A DNA stretch of 21,110 nt from JBDROX01 sp043809645 (GTDB lineage Bacteria; Patescibacteriota; Patescibacteriia; Magasanikbacterales; UBA922): assembly GCA_043809645.1 (NCBI GenBank), contig JBDROX010000011.1, forward strand, positions 1-21,110, read 5' to 3'. The stretch's first letter is position 1. Each line of letters starts with the position of its first letter. The notes beneath the pieces are model-generated. The model was not told the origin of the DNA. It searched no databases and was given only the letters and a program-made list of their open reading frames with translations. Made by a program: the position numbers and the translations under genes. Positions 1 to 8,561 of the stretch are shown piece by piece.

Positions 1-3000
1 TGATCATCTGCATCACAAGTGCTCCATTCATTGATCACATCCACTGGAACAGAACCCAGTTCTCCCCAAGAACCCCACTTTGATACAGTATATCCAGGAA
101 TAAATGTTCCTTGGTCGAGTGCTGGAGGCTCGGAAAGCGTATTTTGGATTGTATACACATCCTGAAGTCGCTCCCAGTCTCTGAAAAACTTGGTCTTTAC
201 ATCACTACACGTCCCACTACTTTCATCAAGAGGTTTTCCCACCTCATCACGACAGTCGAAGTCAGTATCACACTCGAGTGTGTCTAAAAAAAGCTCTGGA
301 TTCGAATACAAACTCGCACCAGGATCTGAGGAAAGGCAATACTGATGGTCAGTCATGTTGGTATTGAACTCGAGTGATTCGAGCATATCAGAAAATACTT
401 GAGACGTATCTGACTGCGCACCTTGATTGATACCGAAATAATAAATATTGTTATAAACTGGCGAACCAGAATTCACAACATCTGGTTTATTCATGGCATT
501 GATATAGTAGTTGATTCCGTCGGTCACAGCATCGTACCCATCGATACTCACTGACTGCATACTTCCTGTACTTCCAAATCGCTCCTGGAACCACTCTAAA
601 GATGACTGGCGACTAGGATTTGAAAATATCTGAAGCCCAATAAGATCTTCATTTTTATCATTAAAGAAGAATACTTTCTTGAGAAGGTCGGCCTCTGCAC
701 CTAGTGGTGTCTGCCCAACTCCTGAATCACCTGGTTCCTGGACTATCTCTGTAGCACCAATACATGATGTCTGTTCTCTCCAGCGGTCACTCGAGGCAAG
801 ACTACAAGTCTCATTAGCATCGCATTCGCTATCTGCATTACAAGCACGATAAGTTGATCCATATGAAGGAGCATACGGATAATTACCAATACCCATACAA
901 TACTTCGCTGTAGGGAAATCATAAAGTTCACATCCATTCGCCACAAGCTCTGAAAGACCAAGACTAAAATGGCAATCTTGAATATACTTCGCACTTGGCG
1001 GGCCTCCTTGGCCATATGGCATATTATACAAATATGGACAATCGGCATCTTCAATACAGGACTGTCCTGGATGGAATTCACACGTACCAGGAACCTGAAT
1101 AACCAGAAATTCTTCATTCATACACAGAGAACTACACCCATCACCAGACACATGATCGCCATAATCACACTGCTCTCCAGGATCAATGAGTCCATTTCCA
1201 CAGAGATTCTCTATGTCTGCATTCGCGTCATAGAGCGTTGTTGGTAGCAAAAGTGGATAGTCATCTGACAGGAACCCGGTCAGTCCAGCATCTGCACAAT
1301 AACTCATGCGGAAATTATAGATAGTATCCTGATAATCACTCCATGCACCCACTGAAGTAAATCCAGGCCATGGATTCTCACAAAAGAGTGCAGTGAGATA
1401 CGCAGTCCCAGCAAATGTCTTTCCTTGATGATTGTTAATTGGGTCAATGTCCTCAAAAACATATGCACTTGCAACAGCCACAGTCTCTCCTGGAACCTCT
1501 GTAGCACCAATTACAGTTTTTGCTGTTGAAATACTCGCGTCACCAGCCGGAATATCGAAAATTGGATCCTGCGATGGCCCCCATTTCCATGTCCAGTTAT
1601 ATCCTGGCAATGGAACAATCTTCTGACTGCCCTGTTCACTTTCTGCAATTGCAATAAATTCAGCTGTTTCAAATGGGACATTAAAAAGCTGACTTGCAGG
1701 GTCAACAACAATTTCTTTTATCTTACAAATTTTTCCTCCTGTCTCAAATACCCAGAGGTCATTCACAGAAGTATTATCAGCATTTTTGATACTTACCCCT
1801 TTTATGTCTGTAATTCCACCTACCCCACCTCGAAGTATAACACCATGAATTGTGTTTGGTTCAAGAAGATTATCAAGGAAAACATGAAGCTTACTATACT
1901 CTCCAAAAACCACATTTCCACTGCTGTCCTCAAGATTTGTTAATTCATATGTTGGGTTGTAGCCGCCCTGACACCAGACTGCAATATTGGAAAGACTGGT
2001 AGCAAATGATGTAGCATGAGCATCTATTCCAATGGCTCGAGCAAAAAACTGTTTTATCTTTGTCCAGACCTTTCTCCAAAATCCAGGATTATCCTCCACC
2101 TCTTCTGCCATGGCGATGAGAGAACCCTCTACAAAATCAGTCCCTTCTGTTGCGCCAATGCTCGAACAATCAAAAGTTGGATCAGTATGGCCAGTGACAA
2201 TGATAATATTATTTTCGAGAGATTCTTCGCGAATCCTTTTATCAAAGACAACTTCAATAAGCGAGTTTCTACATATTGCTTCTGTACCACCTTTCCCGGC
2301 ACCATCCAACGGATACTCAAGCACCCTCTGAGGCCTCTCCATACAACAGGAATTATCACCTACACCGAGTGTATTGCCCTGATTATTTGGACAGTTATTT
2401 GAAATGGTCGTTGGTGGTACACTCGTCTGCATTATTTCTGAAAATTCAATAAATCCACACTGCAGTGTATAGTCTGCTATTCCTGCAATCTGATTATCTT
2501 GAATAAGCTCTGTCTTAATGGTTGTCTGCTGTTTATCCTCATCTGTCTGAAACTCACCAATCGCAGTAACATACTGCACAGGCGCAGCACCAGCACTTGG
2601 ATCTCCATCTGGACCTTCGCAGCTGTAGGAGCCCTTAAACTCACCAATACCATGCTGACCATCTCCACACACGGACGGCGCACTATATTCCACTGATGAT
2701 CCAGCCCAGGTGCAATCTGCCGTACAACCTTCTTCATCTGTACTACACTGTTCGAATCCTGTTCCACAAAGGTCTTTTAATTTACAATTCACGGCGCAGA
2801 CACTTCCAGGTGCTCCGATATCTTCTGTTACGAGATCAAACATGCCAGTTTCACATTCTTCTCCAATCTCTAATTCACTATTTCCACAAACACTAAATGC
2901 ACCCTCGCATGCTGGATTCGTAGAATCTTGTTCACAAAAATGTGCAATTGGTGCAGTTCCTTCGTGGAGACACTGATCACTACATCCAACTCTCGATGAA

Positions 3001-6000
3001 TTTGGCAATGCAAGTCCGTCACTGAGTGGGACTCCGAGGTCACAGGCTTCATTGAATTCTAAAATACCATTACCACATTCTCCTGCAGCTGTTTCTACCT
3101 CTGCCCCGAGGAGAAGACAGTCATCAGCACAAAAACTCTCTTTTCCAGATTCAGCAGGGTCGCACTGTTCACCTACGAGTGGTTCAACAACTCCATTTCC
3201 ACATAGACCCTCGCCTGTTGTTCCTGCATTTGTATTTCCAATAAAGAGACAATCAGCTGAACACCAGACACCAGCAGTACCATCGATACCGACATCACAA
3301 TCCTCCCCTGCGTCAACAACACCATTTCCACACAGACGAAGCTCCGTAATGTCTACTGTTGATGGAATATTGCTTCCTCCAGGAAGACAAGCGTCTGTAC
3401 ACTGCGACCTGATGCCATGAGAAAAATTAAAATTAGTGACTTCTGCAACGAGAGACTCACCAGTACTCCATGAATATGAATAATCATATGGGTTGAGCGG
3501 CTGCCCAAAAGAACTACACTCGTTTGGAGAGCTGTATGGTGTTGCAATATACTTGGTCTTCTCCCCCACTTCATAGGCTGTAAACGGATCTGGCTCAGGG
3601 ATGACCTTGCTTGCCTCACATGGTGTTGGGTCGTCCTTTGTTTTGAAAAACCACTCTGTATAGGTGAGTCCTTTTCCCTGTATTTGTGGATTGAGCCTGC
3701 CAAGTGATTTTATATTTTCATCCAATACCACCTTATACCTTGTACCAGCCTTGAGATACTGTGGTGCAGGCGGTTGAATCTTTATTGAAAGCATATCAGA
3801 TGTATCGATGTCATCTGGAGAGATATACATGACCTCCTCTGCAAGTGTACAATTTGGATCACCGAGCTTTTGGCATTCATAGAGATGAAAGCCGTCAACG
3901 TACGTTGATGTCGCCATATGTCGATTGAAGGTAGCCCAAATAGCAGCATTTCGACACGACTCATTACATTCTGGCTCTCTGTAAATAACGGCAGGGTCTG
4001 CAAGATCAATAAGAAGTTCACTTTTTCCAACAAACGTTTCTGATGCTCCTGTTTGATCGGAAATAAGGGCTTCTGCAGTAATATCAATCACTTCTGGTGC
4101 ACTATGCGCAAGAGCAGTTCCTAGTGCACGTGAATCTGAATACAAACAATTATCTGTACACCCTGGTGGTTCTGACTGTGCAAGCTCCACCTCTGCCAAC
4201 GTATCATTTGAAGAATTCCAAGTCCACCCCTTTCCGTCTACGCCAAGTGAAATACACGCCTGGTCTGCCTTCCCCCAGAGGAGATAATACAGTATAGATG
4301 TTGAGTATGGTGGACGATGAAGCAATCCAAGGATTGGTGTCTCATGCTCTGGAGGGTCAATACCAACACCAGTGAGTTTGCAAAGTCCTGTTCCAGTCTT
4401 GAATTCAAAACAGTATGCAGTCCCAGGACCACACTCTGCAGTTTTCTTTAGTGGTTGATTTCGAGTGATTTTCTGACCAAATTCTGCGAGCTCTTCGTAT
4501 GACTGCACACCTTCACCAAGCTCTATGCGATACCATGTATTTGACTCGAGACTATTTTCAAAATCATTTCCTTCGTATACTTTCAGGATTCGATTTGAAT
4601 AAGAAATATTGAAAGGAGAGACTGGTTGTTTATTCTCACAGTCTGGTTCATCCACAGTGCCACACGTATAAAGACGGACATTATTAGAGAAAGAGGTGCT
4701 ATCCATGTTCATATTGAATCGTGCTCCAATCTCAGCATTGAGACAGACATTATCACCATCATCTCTCTGATCCCATGGTGTTGGTGACGGATAGTCAATT
4801 AGCGCACCTGGAACATCCCACTGTGACACATCACAATCTTCTATAACTTGTGGTACCTTTGGTATGAGCCCGCTCGTAAATCGCCAGACATATCCCGCTT
4901 CCCGGGTCTCGCCCTCACAGATGAAAAATGATGGAAGGAGAGTCCCTGCGTCAGCACCCGTCTCGCAACACTGATACCCGAGCGGAATTGAATCGTCCTG
5001 ACGACAGTCTGCGACTGTATACATCACACTGTTACTATAGTCACCAGAGTCTGACTGAACCTTGATCTGCCCAGGGCCTGGCATCATGGAATACCCAGTC
5101 GTGTCTCTGACCGGGATTAATGTTCGAACCACCGTATCATTTGACGCCGTAATAACGTCTACACCCTGAAATGTATCGGTAAGAGAAGAAAGCCAAGTGC
5201 TAGGATTCTGGGGATCTGAACCTTTTGTTGTGAAATATACCTCTGGTCCAGCTGAAAAATTGACACCGCGAATGAAAAGACTACTTGCTCCTGGAGGCAA
5301 TGGGGCAGGACCAGTTTTTGGATCAAGCTTACACACACTTGGAAGTGGTGATCCAGATTCAACCGTTATTATATCCTCTCCATTAGTACCAATACCAAAT
5401 CCATTTTTGAGCAAAAGATTGTACTGGCCTGGAGAAACAGTTTCTGGAATCTCTGCAATAACTTGCGTATCGCTCCACGTGTCACCACAATAATCTGGAA
5501 AATCATTCACATTGAGACTTTCACAGGTTCCATCTAGGTCAACAATATTTCCATCAGCATCTTTCCCATCACATGTCTGTACGTGTTCGGCTGAGTCTGC
5601 AATATAGACAAAACCGCTTCCATCAAAACCAGATCCTAAAATAGAGATATAACTTTCTGGTCTTGTGACAGGTGGATCAATGGCAGAAATGACTGGAGCG
5701 CTCTCTGTCCCCGCTCCACTCATAACCGTGAATGGAACTCCATTACTTGGCTCGTTTCCACTCGTGACAACCACAGAGACCTCTCCTACACCAAGATTTG
5801 GAAGCTTCACACCTACCACAGAGTCACTCCAGGATTCTATCTCTCCGAGTGCAACACCTCCGAAAGAAACAGACCCATCTGATCCAAATCCTGTTCCAGC
5901 AGCAGAGAGCGACGTCTCTGGTGGAGCTGTCGTCGCGCCTACTGGAATCACAACTGTGTTTCCACCTTCTTCTGGTTCAATAATCACCTGCTCTGCAGTC

Positions 6001-8555
6001 ACTACAGCACACAGACCTGGTCTTTCTATATCATTGTATTCAAAGAGACCGTCATTTGTTCCTGGCTTTGGCCCATAGTCATTCGTGGTTAGGTCTCCAT
6101 AAATGATGTCTCCGTTTATGTTAAAAACATTTGTTTTATTATCAAAAATTCCATTATTACCAAGACTAACACCATTTTCATATACTCCACCAACGCCATC
6201 CTCTACAGCATTCTTTGCTACTGTTCCTGTGAACTCATTGAGGTGCCAATACCCCACAGGTTCTTGATCTGCCATAGTCATGAGATATGAGATAGCTGTT
6301 CCTTCTGCCACTTCCTGATACTGCTTCTCGATCTGAGCGGACGTAAGAACATGACCAAAGAGAGCGAATTCATCTATACCTCCCTCATATGAAAATTTCT
6401 CACCAAAAAATCTCTGACCAATTTGAAAACTGTCACCACCTCCAGCCGTGAGGACTACAGTAGTTTCAGACAACTGCTCTTCCCCGTTGAGAAAGAGTGT
6501 TAGTCTCTTTTCTGGAGCATCATAGGTGAGTGCGACATGGACAGGCTCTCCAAATGTAAAAGACCCACCAGAAAATGGCCATGGTGAGGTATCTTGATTT
6601 ACTTGTGCTCTAATTTCATTATCCTGAAGGAATAGTGCCCAGCCTGTTGTTTCATCCAGACCGCCAGATGCAATAACCTGAACTTCACCTGTTGGAACAG
6701 GTACTATCCAGGCGCTCAAAGAAAAACTCTGAACTTCTCCTGGGTTGAAGGTTGGGCTACTTGGAAAACCGACAAAGTCATCCACACCATCGAGCTCAAT
6801 GGCACCATCCAAAAGCTCAGCATCCTTCGATGCTGGATCAAGTGAATTCATCTGTGGCAAGACTCGGATACTTGTATAATCTCCTGGAGAAAAAACTCCT
6901 GGTACTTCTGCAATAATATAATTGTTATTCCATGATGTTGACCCTGGAATAGTACACTCGGGAATAGTTGCATTGACCCATTCTCCATCCTCATAAATCC
7001 CGTTCCCATTCTGATCCTCTGCGAAACTGACACTCCCTTTTGTGTCACCAAACCATGCGCCAATAATGGTAATCCAATTTCCAGCTGCACCGTCCATTGG
7101 ATCAACATTTGTTATGATGGGGTACGCAGCACAAACATTATCAAGACTACAGGAAAGCTGTCCAGCACAGTCACTGTCACTCTCACATGGATCACCGATT
7201 CCACCCCCACACGATCCACCAGCATCAACGTCAGTCTCATCTCCATCCTGGATGCCATTACTGCAGTGTGCTGGAATAACTTTGAAAACAATACTTCTTG
7301 AAGCAACATTACTATCAATATCATGAGCCTCTACAGTCACTCGGTATTTTTTTCCATTTATAAATGAATTTGAAACAAGTGTCGTATGTTCAAATGGAAA
7401 AAGCGGTGTAGAACCATCCTCTATTGTCGGGGCATGATAGTACTCTTCTAGAAGAGACGTAACAACATAATCCCCATCTTCTTCCTCTACTTCTTCAATC
7501 AGAATTTTTACAAGCCCAACTCCACCAAAAGGAGCAGTGTCTGTCACATCATCAACCTCAGCAGAAATAGTAAACGTATCTCCAATATGTAAAAGCGGAT
7601 TGACTTGTGCACTTCCATCAGTAAGAATCGAACCAATCACTGGAGCAACAATATCGTCAAACTCTTCGTCAACATTTGCATCAGTGTTCAACGGGTACGA
7701 GAGTCCACCAAATCCATAATCACCGATCAGGCTATCGCCTACCAAATCCTTCACATCTGGATTCACTGAAATAGTATATTTTGAAAGTGACAAACGTCCA
7801 CCATCTATATCATAGACGGCCTCAACAAGCTTTCCTTTTCCTCCAGACACTGCAGAGACAGGAGAAAGAACAGTCCCAGCACCATCAGTAACTGTAACAA
7901 CATTTTCGATAAGAGTTTCTGAATCTCCAGTTCCTATTGCCAAAGGATGACTAAAGAGTGCTCTGATGACCACATTATTCATCTTCGTAGTGTCAGTTCC
8001 AGGCGTACTCGGTGTAATACTCTTGAGATAGAAGGCAAGATCTTTACAGACAGAAAGGCTCGGTGTCTGCTCACAGAGCGTCTCACAGAGTGCTGGATTG
8101 TAATCTTCTGATGACATATCACAGACATTTGGACCAGTACCTCCATCCGTTGGCCCACCATCTCCACCACCTGTCAATGCTCGAAAAATAAACTGAACAA
8201 TTGCAAATGCAGAAAGAATAATGACAAGACCAATAACGCCGTTAATCAGTATTTTCTTTGCACGAGTAATTTTTTCTTCACTTCCACCTGAAGTCATGTA
8301 GATGAAGCCACCATAGAGAACTATGAGGACTGCGAGGAGGCCCAGGAGCCCGAGAATAGCCCTAATGATCTCGACAACAAGGACTCGAATATCTGTTCCA
8401 CCCTCGAGATTGATATTCTGGTCTACTGCATTTATTCCAAATTCATCCCCCTGTGCAAAGCTCACGTCTGTAACAAAAAGAAATCCAACAATAACCGCGC
8501 AAAAACCAAGGGCGAGAAGCCATATTTTTTTACGTTTCATTGAAAATCTATTCAT
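1..8555 (-). CDS. Giant secreted multidomain surface protein with pilin-like N-terminal module (partial, C-terminus beyond window)
   Basis: The reading frame is open from the ATG at 8555 to the left edge, at least 2851 codons; I translated it at many points and saw no stop. Residues 1-34 are a signal peptide (cleavage likely after SFA). Two hydrophobic helices (about 62-87 and 103-126) flank a loop MTSGGSEEKITRAKK, as in TrbC/VirB2-type pilin subunits. Then, in order: a Big_5-like Ig segment (about 158-285), a cadherin/Ig-like segment (to about 425), a Cys motif CSNGIQDGDETD (about 427-474), an IPT/TIG-like domain (about 475-562), a LamG/concanavalin-like domain (about 565-770, ELDGVDDFVGFP), three more TIG-like domains (about 852-1182), two Big_5-like segments (about 1232-1620), a run of CGNG cysteine-rich repeats (about 1740-1985), another Big_5-like segment, and a second Cys-rich stretch near 2440-2600. 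The start lies 6 bases after the upstream stop, so translation is probably coupled; an alternative ATG is at 8540. Likely cell-surface adhesion or fibre function (inference). Confidence 0.88.
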   Translation of the reverse strand, partial: MNRFSMKRKKIWLLALGFCAVIVGFLFVTDVSFAQGDEFGINAVDQNINLEGGTDIRVLVVEIIRAILGLLGLLAVLIVLYGGFIYMTSGGSEEKITRAKKILINGVIGLVIILSAFAIVQFIFRALTGGGDGGPTDGGTGPNVCDMSSEDYNPALCETLCEQTPSLSVCKDLAFYLKSITPSTPGTDTTKMNNVVIRALFSHPLAIGTGDSETLIENVVTVTDGAGTVLSPVSAVSGGKGKLVEAVYDIDGGRLSLSKYTISVNPDVKDLVGDSLIGDYGFGGLSYPLNTDANVDEEFDDIVAPVIGSILTDGSAQVNPLLHIGDTFTISAEVDDVTDTAPFGGVGLVKILIEEVEEEDGDYVVTSLLEEYYHAPTIEDGSTPLFPFEHTTLVSNSFINGKKYRVTVEAHDIDSNVASRSIVFKVIPAHCSNGIQDGDETDVDAGGSCGGGIGDPCESDSDCAGQLSCSLDNVCAAYPIITNVDPMDGAAGNWITIIGAWFGDTKGSVSFAEDQNGNGIYEDGEWVNATIPECTIPGSTSWNNNYIIAEVPGVFSPGDYTSIRVLPQMNSLDPASKDAELLDGAIELDGVDDFVGFPSSPTFNPGEVQSFSLSAWIVPVPTGEVQVIASGGLDETTGWALFLQDNEIRAQVNQDTSPWPFSGGSFTFGEPVHVALTYDAPEKRLTLFLNGEEQLSETTVVLTAGGGDSFQIGQRFFGEKFSYEGGIDEFALFGHVLTSAQIEKQYQEVAEGTAISYLMTMADQEPVGYWHLNEFTGTVAKNAVEDGVGGVYENGVSLGNNGIFDNKTNVFNINGDIIYGDLTTNDYGPKPGTNDGLFEYNDIERPGLCAVVTAEQVIIEPEEGGNTVVIPVGATTAPPETSLSAAGTGFGSDGSVSFGGVALGEIESWSDSVVGVKLPNLGVGEVSVVVTSGNEPSNGVPFTVMSGAGTESAPVISAIDPPVTRPESYISILGSGFDGSGFVYIADSAEHVQTCDGKDADGNIVDLDGTCESLNVNDFPDYCGDTWSDTQVIAEIPETVSPGQYNLLLKNGFGIGTNGEDIITVESGSPLPSVCKLDPKTGPAPLPPGASSLFIRGVNFSAGPEVYFTTKGSDPQNPSTWLSSLTDTFQGVDVITASNDTVVRTLIPVRDTTGYSMMPGPGQIKVQSDSGDYSNSVMYTVADCRQDDSIPLGYQCCETGADAGTLLPSFFICEGETREAGYVWRFTSGLIPKVPQVIEDCDVSQWDVPGALIDYPSPTPWDQRDDGDNVCLNAEIGARFNMNMDSTSFSNNVRLYTCGTVDEPDCENKQPVSPFNISYSNRILKVYEGNDFENSLESNTWYRIELGEGVQSYEELAEFGQKITRNQPLKKTAECGPGTAYCFEFKTGTGLCKLTGVGIDPPEHETPILGLLHRPPYSTSILYYLLWGKADQACISLGVDGKGWTWNSSNDTLAEVELAQSEPPGCTDNCLYSDSRALGTALAHSAPEVIDITAEALISDQTGASETFVGKSELLIDLADPAVIYREPECNESCRNAAIWATFNRHMATSTYVDGFHLYECQKLGDPNCTLAEEVMYISPDDIDTSDMLSIKIQPPAPQYLKAGTRYKVVLDENIKSLGRLNPQIQGKGLTYTEWFFKTKDDPTPCEASKVIPEPDPFTAYEVGEKTKYIATPYSSPNECSSFGQPLNPYDYSYSWSTGESLVAEVTNFNFSHGIRSQCTDACLPGGSNIPSTVDITELRLCGNGVVDAGEDCDVGIDGTAGVWCSADCLFIGNTNAGTTGEGLCGNGVVEPLVGEQCDPAESGKESFCADDCLLLGAEVETAAGECGNGILEFNEACDLGVPLSDGLALPNSSRVGCSDQCLHEGTAPIAHFCEQDSTNPACEGAFSVCGNSELEIGEECETGMFDLVTEDIGAPGSVCAVNCKLKDLCGTGFEQCSTDEEGCTADCTWAGSSVEYSAPSVCGDGQHGIGEFKGSYSCEGPDGDPSAGAAPVQYVTAIGEFQTDEDKQQTTIKTELIQDNQIAGIADYTLQCGFIEFSEIMQTSVPPTTISNNCPNNQGNTLGVGDNSCCMERPQRVLEYPLDGAGKGGTEAICRNSLIEVVFDKRIREESLENNIIIVTGHTDPTFDCSSIGATEGTDFVEGSLIAMAEEVEDNPGFWRKVWTKIKQFFARAIGIDAHATSFATSLSNIAVWCQGGYNPTYELTNLEDSSGNVVFGEYSKLHVFLDNLLEPNTIHGVILRGGVGGITDIKGVSIKNADNTSVNDLWVFETGGKICKIKEIVVDPASQLFNVPFETAEFIAIAESEQGSQKIVPLPGYNWTWKWGPSQDPIFDIPAGDASISTAKTVIGATEVPGETVAVASAYVFEDIDPINNHQGKTFAGTAYLTALFCENPWPGFTSVGAWSDYQDTIYNFRMSYCADAGLTGFLSDDYPLLLPTTLYDANADIENLCGNGLIDPGEQCDYGDHVSGDGCSSLCMNEEFLVIQVPGTCEFHPGQSCIEDADCPYLYNMPYGQGGPPSAKYIQDCHFSLGLSELVANGCELYDFPTAKYCMGIGNYPYAPSYGSTYRACNADSECDANETCSLASSDRWREQTSCIGATEIVQEPGDSGVGQTPLGAEADLLKKVFFFNDKNEDLIGLQIFSNPSRQSSLEWFQERFGSTGSMQSVSIDGYDAVTDGINYYINAMNKPDVVNSGSPVYNNIYYFGINQGAQSDTSQVFSDMLESLEFNTNMTDHQYCLSSDPGASLYSNPELFLDTLECDTDFDCRDEVGKPLDESSGTCSDVKTKFFRDWERLQDVYTIQNTLSEPPALDQGTFIPGYTVSKWGSWGELGSVPVDVINEWSTCDADD

Positions 8556-8561
8556 AGAACA

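Noticed and set aside
1..8555. Many short frames on the other phases of the first 8.5 kb
   Set aside because: All are out of phase with, or antisense to, the single long minus-strand frame, which reads as coherent secreted-protein sequence throughout.
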